DNA from: Rhizobium sp. SL42
GTDB taxonomy: Bacteria > Pseudomonadota > Alphaproteobacteria > Rhizobiales > Rhizobiaceae
Direction of reading: 5' to 3'
DNA: 64,000 nucleotides
NCBI RefSeq assembly: GCF_021729845.1
Contig: NZ_CP063397.1
Coordinates: forward strand, 1,874,001 to 1,938,000
Part shown: positions 34,391-42,235 of the stretch, piece by piece
Layout of the letters: each line of letters begins with the position of its first letter
Numbering within the stretch: the stretch's first letter is position 1
The notes under the pieces: generated by a model
What the model saw: the letters and a program-made list of their open reading frames with translations, nothing else
The model's database searches: none
Told to the model about the DNA's origin: nothing
Position numbers and translations under genes: made by a program

Positions 34391-34727
34391 AGTCTCCCGG
34401 GATGTCACGGTCCACCGCTTCATAGTCGAAGTCGTCCTCAATCTCGATCCCGGGCGGACGCTGGCGTCCATGCCGGATTGCCAGGATGACGATTGCGGGC
34501 CCCTGAAATTCGTAATCGATCAGATAGGAGCCGACGACCAGCCGGCGTATCCCGGCGACTGGGATTTCCTCCGCGACATGCCCCAATTCAGGAAAGCGGC
34601 TGAGGTCGCGGCGTACTTGCTTGAGAATTGCGCCGAACTGCTCCGCTGCCTGCGGACTTCGTTCTTTCAGGTAAGTCGCTTCGGCGACGGCATATGCTCT
34701 GGCATCCGGTGACAGGACAACCTTCAC
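34389..34727 (-). CDS. ParE/RelE-superfamily toxin
   Basis: A 112-aa protein of the RelE/ParE fold: MKVVLSPDARAYAVAEATYLKERSPQAAEQF at the start and GHVAEEIPVAGIRRLVVGSYLIDYEF then VILAIRHGRQ at the end, as in ParE toxins. The stop codon overlaps the palindrome arm. It overlaps the antitoxin by 4 bp, forming a typical type II toxin-antitoxin operon that lies between ccmH and degP. Confidence 0.9.
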   Translation of the reverse strand: MKVVLSPDARAYAVAEATYLKERSPQAAEQFGAILKQVRRDLSRFPELGHVAEEIPVAGIRRLVVGSYLIDYEFQGPAIVILAIRHGRQRPPGIEIEDDFDYEAVDRDIPGD

Positions 34728-34984
34728 GCGGCAGCGCCCTTGACGATCGCATCGACCTCATCAATCACGTCATCGAGATCGACGCCGAGGCCAGCGCCGA
34801 CATCGCGCCTTGCCTTGTCGAGTTCGATGATTTCACGACCTTCGGCGGCGAGAAAGGATTTCAACGCGCGGACAAGAACCCAGCTGCGGCTTCGCTCACA
34901 GATAGCGGCGATATCTTCGATTTCGGCCAGCAGGTCGAGCGGCAGGCGCACCGTGATCGGGTCGGAAAGTTCACGTTCTGACAT
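34724..34984 (-). CDS. Ribbon-helix-helix antitoxin
   Basis: An 86-aa CopG/ParD-like antitoxin. The ribbon is DPITVRLPLDLLAEIEDIAAICERSRSWVLVRALKSFL; the acidic C-terminus (VGAGLGVDLDDVIDEVDAIV) would bind and neutralise the toxin. ATG 34984 follows AGGGAAAAACG on the minus strand. It probably represses its own promoter in the 280-bp gap before degP. Confidence 0.88.
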   Translation of the reverse strand: MSERELSDPITVRLPLDLLAEIEDIAAICERSRSWVLVRALKSFLAAEGREIIELDKARRDVGAGLGVDLDDVIDEVDAIVKGAAA

Positions 34985-35264
34985 CGTTTTTCCCTTCATT
35001 TGTAATACAAGACTACAATGCCATGGCAAACGCGTCAAACAATGCCCAGGTCGTCGGCAAGCGCTGCATCATGTCTCATAGGACGATCGCCATTTTGGCA
35101 CGCGCCGGTTGGCGGAACAGGCCCGTTCCTTGCCGGAACCTTTCTGCCAAGATTACGAAGAATTCATCTGCCGTACAGTTCGCAGTAAGGTGACAACACC
35201 TATATCTCTCTTCATCCACCGCTTCAAAACCGCCGATAGCCGGCGGCTCCAGTCGGAAGAAACG

Positions 35265-36842
35265 ATGAAGGTAAGATCCATGACCGAGACTAAAGATCGC
35301 TCCCACCTCAAGACGATCCTGAAGAATTCGACCGTTGCCGGCCTGGCTGCCGCGATGATGGTCGGCGCGGTTCCGCTTGTTGTGCTCAACGCCTATGCCG
35401 ATCCGGTACAGGTCGCCGCGCCCCAGGTTCCGAGCTTCAGCGATGTCGTCGCCGCCGTACAGCCGGCCGTCGTGTCGGTTCGTGTTCAGTCGAACATCCA
35501 GAACACGTCCAACGACGAAAGCAATTTCTCCTTCAATTTTGGCGGTCGCGATTTCAACGACCTGCCGGACGACCATCCGCTGAAGCGCTTCTTCAAGGAA
35601 TTCGGCGGTCCGGGCGGCCCCAACGAGGAAGCGCGCCCGCCGCGTGGCCCCAAGGGTCCCGGCCGTCATGAAGGTCGCCTGCGTCCGACGTCCCAGGGTT
35701 CCGGCTTCTTCATCTCCGAAGACGGCTATATCGTCACCAACAACCACGTCGTCGATGACGGCGCTGCCTTTACCATCGTGATGAACGACGGCAAGGAACT
35801 CGATGCCAAGCTGGTCGGCAAGGACAGCCGCACCGACCTTGCGCTGCTCAAGATCGAAAACCCGAAGCAGAAGTTCACCTATGTGAAGTTCGCCGATGAC
35901 GAAAAGTCCCGCGTCGGTGACTGGGTCGTCGCTGTCGGCAATCCCTTCGGCCTTGGCGGCACCGTGACCGCCGGCATCATCTCGGCCCGTGGCCGCGACA
36001 TCGGCTCCGGCCCCTATGACGACTACCTGCAGATCGACGCAGCGGTGAACCGCGGCAACTCCGGTGGTCCCGACTTCAACCTGAATGGCGAAGTCGTCGG
36101 CATCAACACCGCGATCTTCTCGCCGTCCGGCGGCAATGTCGGCATTGCCTTTGCCATCCCGGCTTCCGTGGCCAAGGATGTCATCGAAAAGCTGAAGGAT
36201 GGCGGCACCGTCGAACGCGGCTGGCTCGGCGTCCAGATCCAGCCGGTGACCGACGACATCGCCGACTCGCTCGGCCTGTCGGAGGCGTCGGGTGCGCTGG
36301 TCGTCTCGCCGCAGGCGGGTTCGCCGGGTGAAAAGGCAGGCATCAAGCAGGGTGACGTGGTTACCGCCGTCAATGGCGAGCCGGTCAAGGATCCGCGCGA
36401 TCTTGCTCGCCGCATTGCAGCCTTTGCCCCCGACACCACGGTTGATGTTGCCGTCTGGCGTGAGGGCAAGTCGACCGAAATCAAGGTCAAGCTCGGCGAA
36501 CTGCCGACGGAACAGGCTTCGGCTGCCGACGGCACCGAAGAGGATGCCGCACCGGCACCGGCCGTCGAGCAGGAACTGGCCAATCTCGGCCTCTCCGTTC
36601 GCCCGGCTGAGGACGGCAAGGGCCTGGCCATCGTCGATGTCGATCCGGATAGCGACGCGGCCGACAAGGGCCTGAAGGCCGGCGAGACCATTACCTCGGT
36701 CAACAACCAGCTGGTCTCTTCGGTTGAAGAAGTTCAGAAGGTGGTCGATCAGGCCAAGAAGGACGGCCGTACCCGGGCCCTCTTCCAGGTTGAATCGGAA
36801 AGCGGCAGCCGCTTCGTCGCTCTCCCGATCAACCAGGGCTGA
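35265..36842 (+). CDS. degP: Do/DegP-family periplasmic serine protease
   Basis: A 525-aa protease-chaperone of the envelope. A signal segment (LAAAMMVGAVPLVVLNAYA) is followed by a trypsin-like domain with His161 (TNNHVV), Asp191 (SRTDLALL) and Ser266 (GNSGGP), then two PDZ domains (GWLGVQIQPVTDDIA.. and LSVRPAEDG..). A Pro/Gly-rich loop sits before the His. ATG 35265 follows GGAAG; ATG 35280 is possible. Its neighbour is an OmpR-type two-component pair. Common order in rhizobia after ccmH. Confidence 0.95.
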   Translation: MKVRSMTETKDRSHLKTILKNSTVAGLAAAMMVGAVPLVVLNAYADPVQVAAPQVPSFSDVVAAVQPAVVSVRVQSNIQNTSNDESNFSFNFGGRDFNDLPDDHPLKRFFKEFGGPGGPNEEARPPRGPKGPGRHEGRLRPTSQGSGFFISEDGYIVTNNHVVDDGAAFTIVMNDGKELDAKLVGKDSRTDLALLKIENPKQKFTYVKFADDEKSRVGDWVVAVGNPFGLGGTVTAGIISARGRDIGSGPYDDYLQIDAAVNRGNSGGPDFNLNGEVVGINTAIFSPSGGNVGIAFAIPASVAKDVIEKLKDGGTVERGWLGVQIQPVTDDIADSLGLSEASGALVVSPQAGSPGEKAGIKQGDVVTAVNGEPVKDPRDLARRIAAFAPDTTVDVAVWREGKSTEIKVKLGELPTEQASAADGTEEDAAPAPAVEQELANLGLSVRPAEDGKGLAIVDVDPDSDAADKGLKAGETITSVNNQLVSSVEEVQKVVDQAKKDGRTRALFQVESESGSRFVALPINQG

Positions 36843-36860
36843 TTACCCGCCAGATGACGA

Positions 36861-36898
36861 GGGCGCCGACGGTTTTGCCAACCGGCGGCGCCCTTTTC
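36861..36898 (+). terminator. Intrinsic terminator after degP
   Basis: GGGCGCCG-ACGGTTTTGCCAACCGG-CGGCGCCC followed by TTTT, starting 19 bases after the degP stop. It separates degP from the response regulator gene. Confidence 0.65.
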
Positions 36899-37018
36899 CA
36901 TTCACGGACAGGGAGAAACGGTATGGCCGGCGAGCAGACGACGAACCTGGATGGCACAGCCGTGCAAAGTGGTGAAACCGGTTGGACGGATGCGACAGCC
37001 GGCGCTAATGTCGCCCAT

Positions 37019-37696
37019 ATGAAAATACTGGTGATTGAAGACGACCTCGAGGCTGCGGCCTATATGACGAAGGCTTTCCGCGAGGCCGGCATTGTCGCCG
37101 ACCATGCGAGCGACGGTGAAAGCGGGCTCTTCATGGGCTCGGAGAACACCTATGACGTGATGGTGGTCGACCGCATGTTGCCGCGCCGCGATGGCCTGTC
37201 CGTGATCACCGAACTGCGCAAGCGCGGCGTCGATACGCCGGTGCTGATTCTCTCGGCCCTCGGGCAGGTCGACGACCGCGTCACGGGCCTGCGCGCCGGC
37301 GGCGACGATTATCTGCCCAAGCCTTACGCCTTTTCCGAACTGCTCGCCCGGGTGGAAGTTCTCGGTCGCCGCAAGGGCAAGCCGGAACAGGACATGGTCT
37401 ACCGCGTCGGCGACCTGGAGCTGGACCGGCTCTCCCATGAAGTGAAGCGCGCCGGCAAGGATGTGCTGCTGCAGCCGCGCGAATTCCGCCTGCTCGAATA
37501 TCTGATGAAGAATGCAGGACAGGTGGTGACCCGCACCATGCTGCTGGAAAATGTCTGGGACTACCACTTCGACCCGCAGACCAATGTCATCGACGTGCAT
37601 GTCTCGCGCCTGCGCTCGAAGATCGAGAAGGATTTCGACCGGCCGTTGCTGAAAACAGTGCGCGGCGCCGGCTACATGATCAAGGACGAAGGCTGA
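37019..37696 (+). CDS. OmpR-family response regulator next to degP
   Basis: A 225-aa regulator. The receiver domain has Asp51 (VMVVDRMLPRRDG), a Lys in DDYLPKPY, and the winged helix (PREFRLLEYLMKNAGQVV, VHVSRLRSKIEK). ATG 37019 gives the usual length. In-frame ATG 36923 has a far better ribosome site (AGGGAGAAACGGT) and would add 32 polar residues, so the start is uncertain. It forms a pair with the kinase one base downstream; a role in envelope stress is suggested only by the degP neighbour. Confidence 0.9.
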   Translation: MKILVIEDDLEAAAYMTKAFREAGIVADHASDGESGLFMGSENTYDVMVVDRMLPRRDGLSVITELRKRGVDTPVLILSALGQVDDRVTGLRAGGDDYLPKPYAFSELLARVEVLGRRKGKPEQDMVYRVGDLELDRLSHEVKRAGKDVLLQPREFRLLEYLMKNAGQVVTRTMLLENVWDYHFDPQTNVIDVHVSRLRSKIEKDFDRPLLKTVRGAGYMIKDEG

Positions 37697-37697
37697 C

Positions 37698-39146
37698 ATG
37701 CCGGTGAAAAGCCGTTTGGGCGTGTTGTTCAAGTCGACGGCCGTCAGGCTGTCTGCGCTCTACATCCTGCTCTTTGCCCTCTGTGCGGCATTCCTCGTGT
37801 TTTACGTGACGGGCCTTTCCGAGCGCATCCTCAACAACCAGACCCGCGAAAGTCTGAAAGAGGAAGTGCAGGAGATCGAGAAGGCCTATGAGCGGGGCGG
37901 GGTCACCCAGCTTCTGCGCACCATGGAACGGCGCTCCCGCCAGCCGGGCGCAAACCTCTATGTCATCGCCGGGCCGAACGGCGAGATCGTTGCCGGCAAT
38001 GTCGCATCCGTCCAGCCGGGTGTCTTCGATGAGGAGGGCTGGACAGGTTTTCCCTTCCGCTACGAGCGCTACAACGACAGCGGCGGCGTGAAGCGGCATC
38101 TGGCGACGGCGCATGTGTTTTTCCTCGACAACGGCTTTCGTGTCCTGGTCGGGCGCGATCTCGGCGAACCGAGCAAATTTCGGCTGCTGGTGCGCCAGGC
38201 CCTGATGGTGGCCCTGCTGATCATGGGCATTGGAGCCGTGGTGATCTGGTTTGCCATCGGCCGCAATGCGCTGAAGCGCATCGACCGCGTCTCGGCCGCA
38301 AGCCAGAAGATCACCGCGGGCGACTTGTCGCAGCGCCTGCCGGTTTCCGGCTCGGGCGACGAATTCGACCGGCTGTCCTCGTCGCTGAATGGCATGCTGG
38401 GCCGTATCGAGCAGTTGAACGAGGGATTGCGCCAGGTCTCCGACAATATTGCCCATGACCTGAAGACACCCCTGACACGGCTGCGCAACAAGGCGTCCGA
38501 TGCGCTGTCGGCTGTGGACGAGAGTGCCAAACATGCAGCGCTGGAAGCGATCATCGTCGAATCCGACCAGTTGATCCGCACGTTCAATGCTCTGTTGATG
38601 ATTTCACGCGTCGAGGCAGGCTCGATCGCCGCCGAACTGACGGATATCGATCTTTCCGCCATTGCCGCCGACAGTGCTGAACTCTACGAGCCGGTTGTCG
38701 AGGAGGCGGGACAGCAGATGGTCTGTGACATCGCGCCGGGGCTGTCCGTGCGTGGCAACCGCGAACTGATCGGACAGGCGATTTCAAACCTGATCGACAA
38801 CGCCATCAAGTATGGCGCGGGCAATTCCGACGCTGTGCATTCCGATGATCCGGCCAAGGCGGCGCCAAAGATCACGGTCAGGGTTGCCAGGGGTGCGTCA
38901 GGCGTCGAGATTTCCGTTTCCGACCAGGGGCCGGGCGTGCCGGCAGACAAGCGGGCCGAGGTGGTCAAGCGCTTCGTTCGGCTCGACAAGAGCCGTTCCA
39001 AGCCGGGAACCGGGCTGGGCCTGTCGCTGGTCGAAGCGATCATGGCTCTGCATGGCGGGCGGCTTGTGCTGTCCGATACAAACGGCGGCGACGAAGGCGC
39101 GCGTGGCCTGACGGCAACCATGGTCTTTCCCGGCATGAAGCCATAA
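37698..39146 (+). CDS. Sensor histidine kinase paired with the 37019 regulator
   Basis: A 482-aa kinase: membrane helices near 15-38 and 170-190, a periplasmic region between them (SERILNNQTRESLKEEV..), HAMP, an H-box NIAHDLKTPL with His253, N-box NLIDNAIKYGAG, and GTGLGLSLVEAIM. A Gly/Ser-rich insert follows the N-box. It begins one base after the regulator stop. The signal is unknown. Confidence 0.9.
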   Translation: MPVKSRLGVLFKSTAVRLSALYILLFALCAAFLVFYVTGLSERILNNQTRESLKEEVQEIEKAYERGGVTQLLRTMERRSRQPGANLYVIAGPNGEIVAGNVASVQPGVFDEEGWTGFPFRYERYNDSGGVKRHLATAHVFFLDNGFRVLVGRDLGEPSKFRLLVRQALMVALLIMGIGAVVIWFAIGRNALKRIDRVSAASQKITAGDLSQRLPVSGSGDEFDRLSSSLNGMLGRIEQLNEGLRQVSDNIAHDLKTPLTRLRNKASDALSAVDESAKHAALEAIIVESDQLIRTFNALLMISRVEAGSIAAELTDIDLSAIAADSAELYEPVVEEAGQQMVCDIAPGLSVRGNRELIGQAISNLIDNAIKYGAGNSDAVHSDDPAKAAPKITVRVARGASGVEISVSDQGPGVPADKRAEVVKRFVRLDKSRSKPGTGLGLSLVEAIMALHGGRLVLSDTNGGDEGARGLTATMVFPGMKP

Positions 39147-39206
39147 CCTGCCAGCGCTTGAGAGATTCGGCGAGATCTCCGGCGCAAGGGAAGGGAGGCT
39201 CATGCG

Positions 39207-42179
39207 ATGGCGCAGCAATCTGAGGCGAAACAGGCGGCAAGACGGCTGGCCGAGGTGACGGACGGGATCATCCGGCCGTTCAACCAGGCCGAACTGAAGG
39301 CCGCCAACGCGACGCTGAAGGATCTGGCCAGGCAGGAGCCGCTGATTGCCGAGCTGATGGCGGGCGATGGGCCGCTGAAGACATTCCTCGCCACGGCTTT
39401 CACCCTGTCTCCCTATCTGCGCGACATAGCCAACCTGAAGCCGGCACTTCTGGCCGAGGCGATCAGCCAGCCGCTGGAACCGCTGCTCGAGACCGCGGTC
39501 GCCGAGGCGAGGGCAGCCTGGCTGCCAAGCGCGGAGGGGATCGTTCCGACGGAAGCCGAGGTGATGACCCGACTGCGCAATGCCAAGCGGCGGGTGTCCT
39601 TCTTCACCGCGCTGGCCGATCTCGCCCGGATTTTCGACGCGCGCGACACGACGGCCTGGCTGAGTGCAGTGGCCGACGCGACCGTGGCCGCGGCTATCGA
39701 CCATCTGCTGCTGGCGGGCCATCAGTCCGGCAAGCTGACTCTGAAGGACACGGCGGCACCGGCGACGGGGAGTGGCCTGATCGTGCTCGGCATGGGCAAG
39801 CTCGGTGCCTGCGAGCTGAACTATTCCTCCGACATCGACCTTGTCGTCTTCTTTGATCCCGAAGCCGGCATCCTCAAGGACCGGGACGATGCGACAGAAA
39901 CCTATGGCCGCATGATGCGCCGGCTGGTGCGCATCCTGCAGGAGCGCACGGCCGACGGCTATGTCTTCCGCACCGACCTCAGGCTCAGGCCCGATCCAGG
40001 CTCTACGCCGCTCGCCGTGCCCGTCGAGGCGGCACTGATCTATTACGAGGGTCGCGGCCAGAACTGGGAACGGGCCGCCTATATCAAGGCGCGGCCGGTC
40101 GCCGGCGACCTGAAGGCGGGCGAGGGCTTCCTGCGTGAACTGACGCCCTTCGTCTTCCGCAAATATCTCGACTACGCAGCGATCGCCGACATCCACTCGA
40201 TCAAGCGGCAGATCCATGTGCACAAGGGCCATGGCGCGATCGCGGTGAAGGGCCATAACGTCAAGCTCGGCCGTGGCGGCATCCGGGAGATCGAGTTCTT
40301 CGCCCAGACCCAGCAGCTGATCGCCGGCGGCCGCATGCCGGACCTGCGGCTACGTCCGACCGAGGCGGCACTGAATGCACTGGCCGGTGCCCACTGGATC
40401 GATCCGCTGACGGCCGAGGAACTGATCGGCTGCTACTGGTTCCTGCGCGATGTCGAGCACCGCATCCAAATGGTGCATGACGAGCAGACCCATGTCCTGC
40501 CCGATACCGAGGCCGAGCTGAAGCGCATCGCCTTCATGCTGGGCTTCATCGACACCACGGCCTTTTCTAGCCGGCTCGAAACCGTGCTGAAGACGGTGGA
40601 GCGCCGTTATGCGCGGCTGTTCGAGAAGGAGGAGGGCCTGTCGAGCGCGACCGGAAACCTGGTCTTTACCGGTCAGAAGGACGATCCAGACACGCTGAAG
40701 ACGCTGAAAGGGCTCGGCTTCGAGCGCCCCGAAGACATCTCTCGCGTCATCCGCACCTGGCATTATGGCCGCTACCGCGCAACGCAATCGGTCGAAGCGC
40801 GCGAGCGCCTGACCGAACTGACGCCGGACCTGTTGAAAGCCTTCGGCGAAAGCCGGCGTGCCGATGAGGCGCTGCTGCGCTTCGACAGTTTCCTCGCCGG
40901 ACTGCCGGCCGGCATCCAGCTGTTCTCGCTGCTCGGCAACAACCCGGCCCTCCTGGACCTGCTGGTCAACATCATGTCCTCGGCGCCGAGACTGGCCGAG
41001 ATCATCGCAGCCCGGCCGCATGTCTTCGACGGCATGCTCGATCCGGGCCTGATGGTGGAGATCCCGACCCACGATTATCTGGCGAAACGGCTGTCCGCCT
41101 TTCTCGGCGGCTGCCGGCACTATGAAGAAATCCTCGACCGGCTGCGTATCTTTGCCGCCGAGCAGCGTTTCCTGATCGGCATTCGCCTGCTCACCGGCTC
41201 GATTGCCGGCAGCCAGGCCGGGCGCGCCTTCACCGACCTCGCCGGGCTGGTGATCGAAAGCGCATTGAAGGCAGTGATTGCCGAAATGGAGCTGGCCCAT
41301 GGCCGGCTGGCGGGCGGGCGCGTGACATTGGCCGGAATGGGCAAGCTCGGTTCCTATGAACTGACGGCGGGCTCCGATGTCGACCTGATCCTGCTCTATG
41401 AGCATGACGACGACGCGCACGAATCCGACGGGCCAAAGCCGCTCGATCCCGTGCGCTACTATACCCGCCTGACCCAGCGGCTGATCGCGGCTTTGTCGGC
41501 GCCGACGGCTGAAGGCGTGCTCTACGAAGTCGACATGCGGTTGCGTCCGTCCGGCAACAAGGGACCGGTCGCGACACGGCTGAGGGCTTTTGCCAAATAT
41601 CAGCGCGAGGAGGCCTGGACCTGGGAGCACATGGCACTGTCGCGCATGCGGCTGCTGTGTGGCGATGCCTCGCTCATTGCCGATGCCGAGGCGATCGTCG
41701 CCGAAATCATGGCGCTGAACCGCGACGAGGCCAAGACCGCCAGGGACGTCTCCGAGATGCGGGCGCTGATCGACAAGGAAAAGCCGCCCCGCGATATCTG
41801 GGACCTGAAGCTTGTTGCGGGTGGACTGATCGACATCGAGTTCATTGCCCAGCATCTGGCGCTGGTTGCCGCCGGCCGCGGCGTCCCCGTGCGGACCAAT
41901 GGACTGTCGACGACAGAGGCGCTGAAGGCGCTGGCCGCCCTGATCGATCCGAACGATCTGGACACCTGCCAGCAGGCGCTGAAACTCTACACCGATGTGT
42001 CGCAGGTGATCCGGCTGTGCATTGAAGGCCCGTTCGAGCCGGCCCATGTCCCGGCCGGCCTGACCGACCTTGTTGCCCGGGCCGGCGACAGCCCGGACCT
42101 GAAATCGCTGGAGGCGGAGATCAGGCGGTTGTCCAAGGCGGTGCGCAAGGTGTTCGGCAGGGTCGTCCAGCGCGGCTAA
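39207..42179 (+). CDS. glnE: Bifunctional glutamine-synthetase adenylyltransferase/deadenylyltransferase
   Basis: A 990-aa enzyme that attaches and removes AMP from glutamine synthetase in response to PII. Two nucleotidyltransferase domains each carry the hallmark GMGKLG..EL..SD.DL: GACELNYSSDIDLVVF in the N-terminal (deadenylylating) half and GSYELTAGSDVDLILL in the C-terminal half. Length is typical. ATG 39207 follows a GGAGG-like stretch. It converges with the kinase gene at 42236. Confidence 0.97.
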   Translation: MAQQSEAKQAARRLAEVTDGIIRPFNQAELKAANATLKDLARQEPLIAELMAGDGPLKTFLATAFTLSPYLRDIANLKPALLAEAISQPLEPLLETAVAEARAAWLPSAEGIVPTEAEVMTRLRNAKRRVSFFTALADLARIFDARDTTAWLSAVADATVAAAIDHLLLAGHQSGKLTLKDTAAPATGSGLIVLGMGKLGACELNYSSDIDLVVFFDPEAGILKDRDDATETYGRMMRRLVRILQERTADGYVFRTDLRLRPDPGSTPLAVPVEAALIYYEGRGQNWERAAYIKARPVAGDLKAGEGFLRELTPFVFRKYLDYAAIADIHSIKRQIHVHKGHGAIAVKGHNVKLGRGGIREIEFFAQTQQLIAGGRMPDLRLRPTEAALNALAGAHWIDPLTAEELIGCYWFLRDVEHRIQMVHDEQTHVLPDTEAELKRIAFMLGFIDTTAFSSRLETVLKTVERRYARLFEKEEGLSSATGNLVFTGQKDDPDTLKTLKGLGFERPEDISRVIRTWHYGRYRATQSVEARERLTELTPDLLKAFGESRRADEALLRFDSFLAGLPAGIQLFSLLGNNPALLDLLVNIMSSAPRLAEIIAARPHVFDGMLDPGLMVEIPTHDYLAKRLSAFLGGCRHYEEILDRLRIFAAEQRFLIGIRLLTGSIAGSQAGRAFTDLAGLVIESALKAVIAEMELAHGRLAGGRVTLAGMGKLGSYELTAGSDVDLILLYEHDDDAHESDGPKPLDPVRYYTRLTQRLIAALSAPTAEGVLYEVDMRLRPSGNKGPVATRLRAFAKYQREEAWTWEHMALSRMRLLCGDASLIADAEAIVAEIMALNRDEAKTARDVSEMRALIDKEKPPRDIWDLKLVAGGLIDIEFIAQHLALVAAGRGVPVRTNGLSTTEALKALAALIDPNDLDTCQQALKLYTDVSQVIRLCIEGPFEPAHVPAGLTDLVARAGDSPDLKSLEAEIRRLSKAVRKVFGRVVQRG

Positions 42180-42197
42180 GGCGCGGGGCTGGAGGGA

Positions 42198-42222
42198 GCG
42201 GGTCCGTTGTCGACCGACCCGC
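42198..42222. terminator. Short GC hairpin between convergent glnE and kinase genes
   Basis: GCGGGTC-CGTTGTCGACC-GACCCGC, 7-bp arms without a T-tract. A weak bidirectional terminator candidate. Confidence 0.35.
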
Positions 42223-42235
42223 GTGTGCGGAGCCG

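Noticed and set aside
36923-37018. In-frame upstream start for the response regulator with a strong ribosome site
   Set aside because: Would add 32 polar residues before the receiver domain, which is atypical; kept as an alternative, not the main call.
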